DNA from: Sulfurospirillum arcachonense DSM 9755
Lineage (GTDB): Bacteria; Campylobacterota; Campylobacteria; Campylobacterales; Sulfurospirillaceae
Direction of reading: 5' to 3'
Assembly (NCBI RefSeq): GCF_000597725.1
Contig: NZ_JFBL01000013.1
Coordinates: 16,905 to 80,904, forward strand
DNA length: 64,000 nt
The notes below the pieces were generated by a model. That model made no database searches. It was not told the DNA's origin and saw only the letters and a program-made list of their open reading frames with translations. Numbering within the stretch: position 1 is the first letter of the stretch; each line of letters starts with the position of its first letter. The position numbers and the translations under genes were made by a program. Shown in pieces: positions 27,824 to 36,736 of the stretch.

Positions 27824-28426
27824 ATGACAAAAGATTATTTTAATGAAAAATCAGAAATTTATGAAAAAGAGTTTGAACGAGTTGATAATGTAAACAATAT
27901 TGCTAATGCAATACTACAAGATATCGCTTATACAAAAAATAGCTCTATTGTAGATTTTGGCTCTGGTACTGGCCTTCTTACATCTCAAATTGCTCCGTAT
28001 GTCAAAAAGATTACTACTATTGACATTTCTGAAACAATGAATAAAAAGATGAAAGATAAAATACCTCAATTAGACTGTGAAATAGAAATGTTAAACATAA
28101 ATTTAAGCCATCAAAAAATCAATAAAAAGTTTGATGGAATCATTTCCTCTATGACAATACACCATATTGAAGATGTTCAGGCTCTATTTTCTAAGTTTTA
28201 TTCAATGTTAAATGATGAAGCAAGTATTGCAATTGCTGATTTAGAACCAGAAGACGGTTCTTTTCATACAGAAGATACTGGTGTGTACCATTTTGGTTTT
28301 GAAAAAGAAAAATTTCTTCAGTATGCACACAATGCTGGATTTAAAAATTTGAAAATAAAAACAGTAAGTATTGCAGTAAAACCTTATGGGAAATACCCTA
28401 TATTTTTATTAACAGGAACAAAATAA
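27824..28426 (+). CDS. Class I SAM-dependent methyltransferase
   Basis: Protein of 200 residues with the Rossmann methyltransferase motif I VDFGSGTGLLTSQIAP (about residues 44-59), acidic motif II ITTIDISETM and a post-motif SSMTIHHIED resembling the UbiE-like group. The substrate is not evident; small-molecule methylation is likely. It starts 16 nt after the NAD-type glutamate dehydrogenase with AAAGGA upstream, so it is probably in that operon. A strong bidirectional terminator follows. Confidence 0.82.
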   Translation: MTKDYFNEKSEIYEKEFERVDNVNNIANAILQDIAYTKNSSIVDFGSGTGLLTSQIAPYVKKITTIDISETMNKKMKDKIPQLDCEIEMLNINLSHQKINKKFDGIISSMTIHHIEDVQALFSKFYSMLNDEASIAIADLEPEDGSFHTEDTGVYHFGFEKEKFLQYAHNAGFKNLKIKTVSIAVKPYGKYPIFLLTGTK

Positions 28427-28430
28427 AAGC

Positions 28431-28459
28431 TAAAGAGGGAAAATCCCTCTTTACTTTTT
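28431..28459. terminator. Bidirectional terminator between methyltransferase and upp
   Basis: TAAAGAGGGA at 28431-28440 pairs perfectly with TCCCTCTTTA at 28444-28453 around a 3-base loop, followed by CTTTTT on the plus strand and by CTTTTA on the minus strand. It lies between convergent genes and would serve both. Confidence 0.85.
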
Positions 28460-29081
28460 ATGTATTAAAAACTCTGTCCCCTGCATCTCCAAGACCAGGT
28501 ACTATATAACCATTTTCATTTAATTTTTCATCAACTGCTGCAATATAAACTTGTACATCAGGATGAGCTTTTGAAAACTTTTCTATTCCTTCTGGTGCAG
28601 CAACTATTGCTAAAAATCTAATATCTGTTACACCTTTTGCTTTCAAAAAATCTACAGCATCTATCGCTGTTCCACCTGTTGCAAACATAGGATCAATAAT
28701 GATTGCTGTTCTCTCTTTATGATCTTCAGGAAGTTTTGCATAATAAAATTCTGGCTCTAGCGTCTCTTCATTTCTTTGAAATCCCAAAAATCCAACACTT
28801 GCATCAGGAATAAGTTTAAAAATCCCATCTAACATTCCAAGAGCTGCTCTTAGTATTGGGCAAATCATCAATTTTGTATCTAACTTTTTTGCATTTGCAA
28901 CTGCTACTGGAGTTTTAACACTCACATCTTTAAGAGGTAAATCTCTTGTTGCTTCAAAAAGCATAAGATACGAAATCTCATCTACTAAAAGTCTAAAATG
29001 AAAAGGATCTGTTTTTTCATCTCTTAATATTGAAAGTTTATGCTCTATCAAAGGGTGATTAATTACGCTTACATTTTTCAT
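28458..29081 (-). CDS. upp: Uracil phosphoribosyltransferase
   Basis: Pyrimidine salvage enzyme that makes UMP from uracil and PRPP. INHPLIEHKLSILRDEKTD at the start, ILRAALGMLDGIFKLIPDA and the PRPP loop IIDPMFATGGTAIDA are diagnostic. The frame is open to an ATG at 29108, but homologues begin at MKNVSVINHP, so I chose 29081, preceded by GATAGGAT; this gives 207 residues, the usual size. adk lies upstream on the same strand with 87 bases between. Confidence 0.93.
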   Translation of the reverse strand: MKNVSVINHPLIEHKLSILRDEKTDPFHFRLLVDEISYLMLFEATRDLPLKDVSVKTPVAVANAKKLDTKLMICPILRAALGMLDGIFKLIPDASVGFLGFQRNEETLEPEFYYAKLPEDHKERTAIIIDPMFATGGTAIDAVDFLKAKGVTDIRFLAIVAAPEGIEKFSKAHPDVQVYIAAVDEKLNENGYIVPGLGDAGDRVFNT

Positions 29082-29167
29082 TACTATCCTATCTTTTTTA
29101 TTGTCCATTTTTTAAGAAACAAATCTTAAAAATTCCCCGTAAATATCTACGAAGCTAGTCTTATATA

Positions 29168-29809
29168 TTAACTTAGAGAGTTAAACATATCTTTTGTTAC
29201 TTCTGAAACATCTTTAGTTCCATCTAATTCTACCATTACACCCATATTTGTATAAAATTCTATGAGAGGTGCTGTTTGTGCATGATAAGCTCCTAGTCTA
29301 CTTTTGACAGTTTCTGCATTATCATCTTTTCTAATAACAAGTTTATCTCCACAGTAATCACAAACATCTTTAATTTTTGAAGGATTAAACTCTACATGAA
29401 AAGATGCTCCACAACCAGGACACACACGACGGCCAGTTATTCTTCCAACAATTAACTCATCAGGAACATTTAACGAAATTACCTTATCTAAAGAAATTTT
29501 CATATCATCCATTAATGTTTTTAAAGCTTCTGCTTGTGGTAGAGTTCTTGGAAAACCATCAAGAATAAAGCCAGATTTACAATCATCTTGAGCTAATCTA
29601 TCTTTGATAATTCCTATGATTGTAGAATCAGGTACTAATTTTCCCTCATCCATAAATTTTTTAGCTTCCATTCCCATATCAGTTTGTTCGCTAATTGCTG
29701 CTCTTAATATATCACCTGTAGAAATTTGTGGAATATTATATTTTTCTATTAAAAATTTAGCCTGTGTGCCTTTTCCAGCGCCAGGTGCTCCAAATACCAT
29801 AAGATTCAT
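29168..29809 (-). CDS. adk: Adenylate kinase
   Basis: Enzyme of 213 residues that interconverts ATP plus AMP with two ADP. The P-loop is GAPGAGKGTQ (residues 7-16), the AMP-binding region STGDILRAA follows, and LDGFPRT is present. The lid holds CPGC and CDYC pairs, so it is the zinc-binding long form. AAGGAG lies upstream of the ATG. It is separated from maeB by a strong terminator and so is probably transcribed from its own promoter. Confidence 0.95.
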   Translation of the reverse strand: MNLMVFGAPGAGKGTQAKFLIEKYNIPQISTGDILRAAISEQTDMGMEAKKFMDEGKLVPDSTIIGIIKDRLAQDDCKSGFILDGFPRTLPQAEALKTLMDDMKISLDKVISLNVPDELIVGRITGRRVCPGCGASFHVEFNPSKIKDVCDYCGDKLVIRKDDNAETVKSRLGAYHAQTAPLIEFYTNMGVMVELDGTKDVSEVTKDMFNSLS

Positions 29810-29896
29810 GAGAGTTATCTCCTTAGTTTTTAAAACGTAATATACAAGAATTGTTGTTAATAATAGTTGAGAGAGGGAAGTTAAAAAAAGAAAGTT

Positions 29897-29923
29897 TGCA
29901 AGATGGACCTAATCCATCTTGCA
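29897..29923 (-). terminator. Terminator downstream of maeB
   Basis: TGCAAGATGGA at 29897-29907 pairs with TCCATCTTGCA at 29913-29923 around a 5-base loop. On the minus strand the stem is followed by AAACTTTCTTTTTTT, an imperfect T tract, 8 bases after the maeB stop. Confidence 0.85.
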
Positions 29924-29930
29924 TTTTTAT

Positions 29931-31211
29931 TTATCTATTTTCTAGAGCGATTTGCGCTTCAAGTTTTGAACGATATGCATCTATATTAAAACTATCACTC
30001 ACTCTAGCAACACCATCTTCAATAGCAGCTTTTGCCACAGCTGTACTTACTTCTGGTAAAACTCTTCTATCAAATGGTTTTGGAATAATATATTCATGAC
30101 CAAATGTTAAATCTTCTCCACCATAAGCATCTTTAACATAATTAGGTACATCTTTTTTTGCAAGTTCAGCAAGTGCACGAGCCGCAGCCATTTTCATACC
30201 TTCCGTTACTTTAGTTGCTCTAACATCTAAGGCTCCTCTAAAAATAAAAGGAAAACCTAAAACATTATTTACTTGGTTTGGATAATCACTTCTTCCTGTT
30301 CCCATCATAACATCATCTCTTACTTCTTTAACAAGTTCTGGAAGAACTTCTGGAATTGGATTTGAAAGAGCAAATATAATCGGATCTGGATTCATTGCAG
30401 CTACCATCTCTTTTGAAACAATACCAGGAGCAGAAAGACCTAGAAACATATCTGCACCTTTCATTGCATCATCTAAAGTTCTATCATTAGTATCAATTGC
30501 AAATTGTTGTTTGTATTTATTTAAATCATCTCTTCCACTATGAATTATCCCTCTTGAGTCAAGCATAACGATATTTTTAATACCTAAAAGTCTATACATT
30601 TTAGCACATGCAATTCCTGCAGCCCCAGCTCCAGATACAACGATCTTCATGCTTTCAACATCTTTACCACTAAGCTCTAAAGCATTAATAATCGCTGCTG
30701 TTGTTATCATAGCTGTTCCATGTTGATCATCATGCATAACAGGAATGTCTACTAACTCTTGTAATTTTTCTTCAATTTCAAAACATTTTGGAGCTTTAAT
30801 ATCTTCTAGATTAATTCCACCAAAAGTTGGAGCCATAGCTCTACAAATTTCTATAATCTTTTCCGGATCTTTTTCATCAAGTTCTATATCAAATGCATCG
30901 ACATTAGCAAATGCTTTAAAAAGTACAGATTTTCCTTCCATAACAGGTTTTCCAGCAACTGCTCCAATATCTCCAAGACCAAGAACTGCTGTTGAATCAG
31001 TGATAACAGCTACTAAGTTACCTTTATTTGTATATTTATACGCCAATTCAGGATCTGCTGAAATATCTCTACATGGATAAGCAACACCTGGCGTATATGC
31101 CATAGATAAGTCTCTTGCTGTTACACAAGGCTTTGTAACTTCAATACCAATTTTACCATTGATATGGTACTCTAATGACTCTTCTTTTGTAACTTTAATA
31201 CTATTACTCAC
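29931..31211 (-). CDS. maeB: Malic enzyme (oxaloacetate-decarboxylating malate dehydrogenase)
   Basis: Protein of 426 residues that converts malate to pyruvate and CO2 with reduction of NAD(P). VTARDLSMAYTPGVAYPCRDI, IPVMHDDQHGTAMITTAAI and the nucleotide loop VVSGAGAAGIACAKM are the family core. It lacks the phosphotransacetylase-like extension of the long MaeB proteins. Its start overlaps the gltX stop by 8 nt, an arrangement that ties it to gltX transcription, and a terminator follows. Whether NAD or NADP is preferred cannot be read here. Confidence 0.92.
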   Translation of the reverse strand: MSNSIKVTKEESLEYHINGKIGIEVTKPCVTARDLSMAYTPGVAYPCRDISADPELAYKYTNKGNLVAVITDSTAVLGLGDIGAVAGKPVMEGKSVLFKAFANVDAFDIELDEKDPEKIIEICRAMAPTFGGINLEDIKAPKCFEIEEKLQELVDIPVMHDDQHGTAMITTAAIINALELSGKDVESMKIVVSGAGAAGIACAKMYRLLGIKNIVMLDSRGIIHSGRDDLNKYKQQFAIDTNDRTLDDAMKGADMFLGLSAPGIVSKEMVAAMNPDPIIFALSNPIPEVLPELVKEVRDDVMMGTGRSDYPNQVNNVLGFPFIFRGALDVRATKVTEGMKMAAARALAELAKKDVPNYVKDAYGGEDLTFGHEYIIPKPFDRRVLPEVSTAVAKAAIEDGVARVSDSFNIDAYRSKLEAQIALENR

Positions 31212-32607
31212 GCTCTAATCCTTTTTGATTTTTTATTAGATTGTCAATTCTTTGAACAACTTCATTGTAACCCACTATGCTTAAAACATCAAACACAGAT
31301 GGACTAACCGCACTTCCCACTATTGCAATTCTTATGGGCTGTGCTAAATGTTTTAACTTTAGCCCTTTACTCTCTAAAAAGTTATTAGCTACTTCTTTGA
31401 ACTCATCTGTTAAAGTAACTTCACCTTTAGATTTTAACTCTTTATTAAATGCTTCTAAAATATCTAGTGCATCACCTTTTAAAAACTTATCAACTGCCTT
31501 TTGTTCATACTGTGTTGGTTTATTTATGATTGAGCTTATCATCTGTTTTAATTCATTCATATCTTTTGCTCTATCTCTTAATAAACCTAAAAGTTCTTCC
31601 GTTTTTTCAAACCCACTTAAGTCTAAATCATAATCTTTTAAAACTTCTACTAGCCTTTGTGTACTTGCTGTTTTAATATACTGCGAATTTATCCATAAAA
31701 GTTTTTCTGCATTATACGCTGAAGCTGATTTATTAATATCATTTGGATCAAATAGCTCACTCATCTCTTCAAAAGAAAAAAGTTCTTGATCTCCATGACT
31801 CCAACCTAAACGAATAAGAAAATTTAAAAGTGCTTCTGGTAAAAAACCATCTTTTTTGTATTCCATAACATCCATAGCACCATCTCTTTTAGAAAGTTTT
31901 TTGCCACTAGGATTAAGTATCATTGGAACATGATAAAATTTTGGGATGTCAAAACCAAGTGCTTTATAAACTACTATCTGTTTTGGTGTATTTGAGATAT
32001 GATCATCTCCACGTATAACTTCAGTAACACCCATTAAAGCATCATCTATAGCAACAACAAAATTATATAGTGGCGTCCCATCGCCTCTAGCAATTACAAA
32101 GTCATCTAAGATATCTTCAACATTAAATTTTATCTCACCTTTAATACCATCAATAAAACTTATCTCTCCACTTAATGGTGATTTAATACGAACAACTGGT
32201 TCTACACCTTCAGGAGGAGTACCTTCAAAATCTCTGTATCTACCATCATATTTTGTTCTTTGTTTATTTGCTTTTTGCTTTTCATACAATTCATTTTTTT
32301 CTTCTGAACTCATATAACAATAGTATGCTTTTCCTTCATCTAAAAGTTGTTGTACATACTTTTTGTATATATCAAATCTTTTTGATTGGTAAAATACTTC
32401 ACCATCATGACTCAATCCAACCCATTTAAAAGCTTCAACAATTGCCTCTGTTGCTTCTTGGGAGTTTCTTTTTAAATCTGTATCTTCTATTCTTAAAAGG
32501 AATTTTCCACCTTTTCTTTTTGCCCATAAATAACTATACAGTGCTGTTCTAAGACCTCCAATGTGTAAATATCCTGTTGGAGAAGGTGCAAAACGTGTTA
32601 CTACCAT
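31204..32607 (-). CDS. gltX: Glutamate--tRNA ligase
   Basis: Class I aminoacyl-tRNA synthetase of 467 residues that charges tRNA with glutamate. The HIGH-type motif is HIGGLRTA near residue 16 and KLSKRDGAMD is the KMSKS-type loop near residue 240; IEDTDLKRNSQEAT and RGDDHISNTPKQI are also conserved. Campylobacterota often carry two GltX paralogues, one charging tRNA-Gln with glutamate; which one this is cannot be told here. It overlaps maeB by 8 nt. Confidence 0.94.
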   Translation of the reverse strand: MVVTRFAPSPTGYLHIGGLRTALYSYLWAKRKGGKFLLRIEDTDLKRNSQEATEAIVEAFKWVGLSHDGEVFYQSKRFDIYKKYVQQLLDEGKAYYCYMSSEEKNELYEKQKANKQRTKYDGRYRDFEGTPPEGVEPVVRIKSPLSGEISFIDGIKGEIKFNVEDILDDFVIARGDGTPLYNFVVAIDDALMGVTEVIRGDDHISNTPKQIVVYKALGFDIPKFYHVPMILNPSGKKLSKRDGAMDVMEYKKDGFLPEALLNFLIRLGWSHGDQELFSFEEMSELFDPNDINKSASAYNAEKLLWINSQYIKTASTQRLVEVLKDYDLDLSGFEKTEELLGLLRDRAKDMNELKQMISSIINKPTQYEQKAVDKFLKGDALDILEAFNKELKSKGEVTLTDEFKEVANNFLESKGLKLKHLAQPIRIAIVGSAVSPSVFDVLSIVGYNEVVQRIDNLIKNQKGLERE

Positions 32608-32705
32608 AATTTAATTTTCCTTGAGTAATTTGTACTACTTATGTCAAAGTTATGTATCAATTAGTTACTATGAAATAACTTAAACATTATTTTTTTTGAA
32701 CTATA

Positions 32706-32726
32706 TTTAAATTTAAATTTAAATTT
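32706..32726. repeat. Short TTTAAA tandem repeat
   Basis: Three and a half head-to-tail units of TTTAAA lie in the divergent gap between gltX and the PpiC-like gene. The repeat is palindromic and AT-only. It may act as an UP-like element or be length-variable, but nothing in the sequence proves either. Confidence 0.5.
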
Positions 32727-32799
32727 CTAAAAATAATGTTATGATTGACAGTTAGGTTATATCTATTATATAAATTTTTTACTTAACAAAGGATTATTA

Positions 32800-33642
32800 G
32801 TGAACATTATCTCTCGTCTTTTTTTAAGCGCATCTGTTTGTGTAACATTGGGCTTTTCTGGAATCATAACTGGTGTTTCTGTTATTATTAACAACGAACC
32901 AATTACGCTCTATGAAGTGTATAAATACTCAGAACAATACAAAATCTCAAAAAAAGAAGCTTTGAATGTTTTAGTAAGACAAAAACTAGAAAATTCTCAA
33001 ATTAAAAAATTAAATATTGATGCAGATATATTTGAAATAGACCAGTTTATAGAAAACTTGGCTAACAAAAATGGGCTTAGTCAATATGAATTTTTAAATA
33101 TGCTAAAATCAAAAAACATCAATATAGATGATTATAAACAAGATGTAAAAACTAAAATTAAACAAGAAAAGTTATATGGTCGTATATTCAAAGAGAAACT
33201 AAAAGCTATAGAAGAGAATGAACTGAACGATTTTTATAAAAAAAATCCAAGCAAATTTAAAGTCGCAAATAGTTTTAGTGTTAACATTTATACTTCACAA
33301 AATGCAAATGATTTAAAAGCAATTCAAAAAAATCCAATGCTACAACCTGAAAGTGTAAAAATTGAAAATAAAATACTAACTTCAAATATTTTAAACAATA
33401 AGCTAAATGCTGTACTAAACGATACAAGAGAAGGGTTATTTACTCATATATTAACTGTAGAAAATATCCCTACAATGTTTTATATTAAAGAAAAAAAGGA
33501 TTTAACTGTACTTCCTTTTGAGCAAGTGAAAAATTCAATATATAATATGCTTTCTAAACAACAAGAAAAGCAAGTCATCGATGAATACTTTGAAAAAATG
33601 AAGTCTTCTGCAAGTATTAAAGTTGTAAGATCTCCAGCTTAA
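32800..33642 (+). CDS. Periplasmic SurA/PpiC-like chaperone
   Basis: Exported protein of 280 residues. A hydrophobic N-terminal segment (LFLSASVCVTLGFSG) is a signal sequence, and INNEPITLYEVYKYSEQ begins the SurA-type helical chaperone domain. A short parvulin-like region follows residue 140 but looks eroded, so prolyl isomerase activity is uncertain. The start is GTG after AAAGGATTATTA. It resembles the SurA-like proteins of Campylobacter that help outer-membrane proteins fold. Its stop overlaps the stop of the convergent flagellin-like gene by 4 nt. Confidence 0.8.
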   Translation: MNIISRLFLSASVCVTLGFSGIITGVSVIINNEPITLYEVYKYSEQYKISKKEALNVLVRQKLENSQIKKLNIDADIFEIDQFIENLANKNGLSQYEFLNMLKSKNINIDDYKQDVKTKIKQEKLYGRIFKEKLKAIEENELNDFYKKNPSKFKVANSFSVNIYTSQNANDLKAIQKNPMLQPESVKIENKILTSNILNNKLNAVLNDTREGLFTHILTVENIPTMFYIKEKKDLTVLPFEQVKNSIYNMLSKQQEKQVIDEYFEKMKSSASIKVVRSPA

Positions 33643-34310
33643 TCGTCTAACAAAAAAGAGAGTTTATCTTTCAGGGAGCTTACATCATGAGCCCCCTGAA
33701 TATCATCTTTATTTAATATTGTATTTTCTATTTGACTCAAAAGTGGACTATGTTCATTTAAAGCTGCTACCTGATTGAAATGTGCAACTTCTATATTCTG
33801 TTTTATGCTAGATATTTTTGTAGTAAGTTCTTCTAGTTTATTGCTAAAAGTGTTTAATTCATCTCTATTATCTATGCTAAAGTCTTCAATCCCATACTCA
33901 TTTGGTAAAGCTAAACTAAATTCTGAATTTCCAGAATTAAAAGTATGTGTTGTATAAAAAAGCTGTGTATCTTTAAATGTTGTATTATCTACAATATCTA
34001 ACATATTTATCGTTATTTCTTCAAATTTTTCATTTAATTCTGATTTTTGAGATTTAAAGTATTCATATTTTTCTGTAAGCTTTTGTAACTCTTCATTGTT
34101 ATTTTTAAGTTTTTTTATAGAATACTCAGCCGTTTGTAGTATGCCTACTGACTCATTTGATTCTAATAAATTTGTTGCAAATACTGTTTTGGCTTCAAAC
34201 GTATCAATTGGTTCTTTTAGCGTATTGTTTGCTGTCTTTAAATAAGAGGTATTTGATTTTTTTTGTTCTATAAAATTTATACTGTTTGCAGAACTTCCAT
34301 TAATTTTCAT
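33639..34310 (-). CDS. Divergent FlaC-like flagellin relative
   Basis: Protein of 223 residues whose middle matches the flagellin D1 N-terminal rod: NESVGILQTAEYSIKKL and ITINMLDIVDNTTFKDTQLF align with NEAVGVLQIADAALSNI and DIVDNTSYNGKSLF of the FlaC homologue at 38090-38845. The conserved D0 ends of a polymerising flagellin are missing or decayed, so it may be a secreted, non-filament relative. GGGAGG lies just before the ATG. It is downstream of accC, beyond a hairpin. I infer export through the flagellar apparatus. Confidence 0.7.
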   Translation of the reverse strand: MKINGSSANSINFIEQKKSNTSYLKTANNTLKEPIDTFEAKTVFATNLLESNESVGILQTAEYSIKKLKNNNEELQKLTEKYEYFKSQKSELNEKFEEITINMLDIVDNTTFKDTQLFYTTHTFNSGNSEFSLALPNEYGIEDFSIDNRDELNTFSNKLEELTTKISSIKQNIEVAHFNQVAALNEHSPLLSQIENTILNKDDIQGAHDVSSLKDKLSFLLDD

Positions 34311-34334
34311 TTTTACCTCCCTTTTGAATGTTTG

Positions 34335-34358
34335 TGAGCTTGAAAAAATCCAAGCTCA
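34335..34358 (-). terminator. Hairpin between accC and the FlaC-like gene
   Basis: TGAGCTTG at 34335-34342 pairs perfectly with CAAGCTCA at 34351-34358 around an 8-base loop. It lies 46 bases past the accC stop and 25 bases before the ATG of the next minus-strand gene. No T tract follows, so it may be a terminator for accC or a leader structure of the flagellin-like gene. Confidence 0.5.
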
Positions 34359-34403
34359 ACTTATTATATCAAAGTTTCATAAACTATGAAGATCTAAAAC
34401 TAA

Positions 34404-35735
34404 TTAATATTTTGATAGGTAATTCGTATCGAAATTATTTTCTATAAAATCTACATTATCCATCATTTTAAGATGAAAGTCTGTTACTGTTTTAATTCCC
34501 TCTATTTGTAATTCACTTAGAGAATTTTTCATCTTAGCAATTGCCTTAGTTCTATCTTCTCCCCAAACAATAAGTTTTCCTATCATCGAGTCATAAGTAG
34601 ATGGAACAATATAGCCTTGATATAAATGTGAATCCATACGAACATTGCGTCCACCAGGAGCGATATACTTAGTAACTTTACCAGGACTAGGAATAAACTT
34701 CACAGGATCTTCTGCAGTAATTCTACACTCTATAGAATGCCCATTAAATTGAATCTCACTTTGCTCTGGAAGTTTTTCACCTTCAGCTACTCTTATCATA
34801 AGTTCAATTATATCTATGCCACTTACCATCTCACTTACACAATGTTCCACTTGAAGTCTAGTATTCATTTCCATAAAATAAAAATTTTTATCAGCATCAA
34901 GTAAAAATTCAAATGTACCCGCATTCTCATACCCTAAGTATTTTGTAGCTTTGACTGCAACTGCATGTAAATTTGCTCTTGTTTTTTCATCAAGTGCCAC
35001 AGCAGGTGACTCTTCGATAAGCTTTTGATGACGACGTTGTAATGAACAATCACGCTCTCCAATATGGATAGCATTACCATGAGCATCACCTATAACTTGA
35101 ACTTCAATATGACGAGGATCTTTTATAAATTTTTCAAGGTATAAAGTACCATCACCAAATGCCGTTGCAGATTCACTTTCTGCTGCTAAAAAAGAAACTT
35201 CCATATCTTCTTCTCTCTCAACAACACGCATACCACGACCACCGCCACCAGCACTTGCTTTAACAATAACTGGATAACCGATTTTTTTTGCAAGTACTTT
35301 AGCTTCAGCTACATTTTCAAGTGCACCTTCACTTCCTTCAATAACAGGAACTCCGGCTTTTTTCATTACTTCTTTTGCTTTTGATTTATCACTCATTAAA
35401 ACCATAGCATCAACTGATGGGCCAATAAATTTTATATTGTGATGACCACAAATTTCTACAAAACTTTGGTTTTCACTCAAAAAACCATATCCTGGAAAAA
35501 TAGCATCGCAACCACTTATTTCAGCCGCACTAATAATAGCTGGAATACTTAAATAACTATCAGCTGATTTTGCTTCACCTATACAAATACTAGCATCTGC
35601 ATATTGAAGGTACAAAGCATCTTTATCCGCTTTTGAATAAACTGCTACAGCAATTTTACCCATCTCTTTTATTGTTCTTATTGCACGAAGGGCTATCTCT
35701 CCTCTATTGGCAACAAGTATTTTTTCAATAGACAT
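34404..35735 (-). CDS. accC: Acetyl-CoA carboxylase biotin carboxylase subunit
   Basis: ATP-grasp enzyme of 443 residues that carboxylates biotin on AccB, the first half of malonyl-CoA synthesis. VANRGEIALRAIRT at the N-terminus, the glycine loop KASAGGGGRGMRVV, the segment ERDCSLQRRHQKLIEESPA and EMNTRLQVEHCVSEMV are all canonical. It starts 2 nt after the accB stop and so forms the usual accB-accC pair. The other two acetyl-CoA carboxylase subunits are not in the window. Confidence 0.95.
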   Translation of the reverse strand: MSIEKILVANRGEIALRAIRTIKEMGKIAVAVYSKADKDALYLQYADASICIGEAKSADSYLSIPAIISAAEISGCDAIFPGYGFLSENQSFVEICGHHNIKFIGPSVDAMVLMSDKSKAKEVMKKAGVPVIEGSEGALENVAEAKVLAKKIGYPVIVKASAGGGGRGMRVVEREEDMEVSFLAAESESATAFGDGTLYLEKFIKDPRHIEVQVIGDAHGNAIHIGERDCSLQRRHQKLIEESPAVALDEKTRANLHAVAVKATKYLGYENAGTFEFLLDADKNFYFMEMNTRLQVEHCVSEMVSGIDIIELMIRVAEGEKLPEQSEIQFNGHSIECRITAEDPVKFIPSPGKVTKYIAPGGRNVRMDSHLYQGYIVPSTYDSMIGKLIVWGEDRTKAIAKMKNSLSELQIEGIKTVTDFHLKMMDNVDFIENNFDTNYLSKY

Positions 35736-35737
35736 TT

Positions 35738-36187
35738 TTAAACTTTCTCTACGGCAAATAGTGGCATATCATATTCAACAGGTTGTCCATCATCTAAAAG
35801 AACTTCTATAATTCTACAGTCAAATTCTGCTTCTATTTCATTCATAATTTTCATAGCTTCTATAATACCAACCGTTTGACCTTTTTTCACAACAGTTCCT
35901 ACTTTTACAAATGCATCTGCTCCAGGAGCTGGTGCTTTATAAAATGTTCCAACCATTGGTGATTTAATAGCATCTCCACTAACAGCTTCAGCTGATGATG
36001 TTTCTACTGTTTGTGCTACTGGCGCAGCAGGAGCAGCTATTGTTTGTACTACTGGTGCAGCTACAGATGAACATGATTCAAAACCCTTTTGTAATTCTAT
36101 TGAAAATTCACCATCTTTGATTTTTACTTTTGAAATTTCACTGTTGTCAAAAAAACGCATTAAATCTTTTATTTCTCTATTTGTCAT
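35738..36187 (-). CDS. accB: Biotin carboxyl carrier protein of acetyl-CoA carboxylase
   Basis: Protein of 149 residues. The N-terminal helical part is followed by an Ala/Pro-rich linker (APVVQTIAAPAAPVAQTV) and the biotinyl domain with the attachment site EAMKIMNEIEAE; the lysine carries biotin. It lies directly upstream of accC. The bioB gene for biotin synthesis is elsewhere in this window, at 55968. Confidence 0.94.
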   Translation of the reverse strand: MTNREIKDLMRFFDNSEISKVKIKDGEFSIELQKGFESCSSVAAPVVQTIAAPAAPVAQTVETSSAEAVSGDAIKSPMVGTFYKAPAPGADAFVKVGTVVKKGQTVGIIEAMKIMNEIEAEFDCRIIEVLLDDGQPVEYDMPLFAVEKV

Positions 36188-36282
36188 ATATGTTTCCTCA
36201 TTATTTTTTATACAAAAATTCTTTATATTTTACTATTTTACCCATATAAAACTACTTAAAACGAACTGACTCTTAGTCTAAC

Positions 36283-36717
36283 TCACTTAATTTGCTCTAT
36301 CACAACACCATTGTCCTTGATAAATCTTGTAATAACATCAGAATTTGTATGTTCGTATGATTTATCATAAACTATTCTTTTTATACCACTTGCAATAATA
36401 TTTTTACTACAATCACTACATGGCTCAAGTGTCACATATATCGTCGCATCTTTTATACTTATTCCCTCTCTGGCTGCCCATATGAGTGCATTCATCTCTG
36501 CATGGATTTCGTAAGTTTTACTCCACTCATGATGCTCACTTGTGTACTCATTATCCCAATGCTCACAGCAGTTTGTATACCCAGCTGGTGTGCCATTATA
36601 ACCTGTACTTAAAATTCTTCCATTCTTAACTATTACTGCTCCTACTTGCTTAGATATGCATTTGCTAGCAGTCGCTATCTCATGAGCAATATTTATAAAA
36701 TTTCTATCACTTAACAT
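36283..36717 (-). CDS. Deoxycytidylate deaminase-type zinc protein
   Basis: Cytidine deaminase-fold protein of 144 residues. The zinc site is HAEMNAL (His and catalytic Glu) with TLEPCSDCSKNI (two Cys). CISKQVGAVIVKNGRILSTG and GYNGTPAGYTNCCEH match dCMP deaminases and ComEB, which deaminate dCMP to dUMP for thymidylate synthesis. It lies between the hydrolase gene and accB on the same strand, with 19 and 95 base gaps. Confidence 0.88.
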   Translation of the reverse strand: MLSDRNFINIAHEIATASKCISKQVGAVIVKNGRILSTGYNGTPAGYTNCCEHWDNEYTSEHHEWSKTYEIHAEMNALIWAAREGISIKDATIYVTLEPCSDCSKNIIASGIKRIVYDKSYEHTNSDVITRFIKDNGVVIEQIK

Positions 36718-36736
36718 ACTCTCTTTACCCTTTAAA

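Noticed and set aside
33672..33702. Imperfect hairpin (TCAGGGAGCT with AGCCCCCTGA) inside the 3' end of the FlaC-like gene, possible terminator for the PpiC-like gene
   Set aside because: It has a mismatch, lacks a T tract and lies in coding sequence, so the support is too weak.
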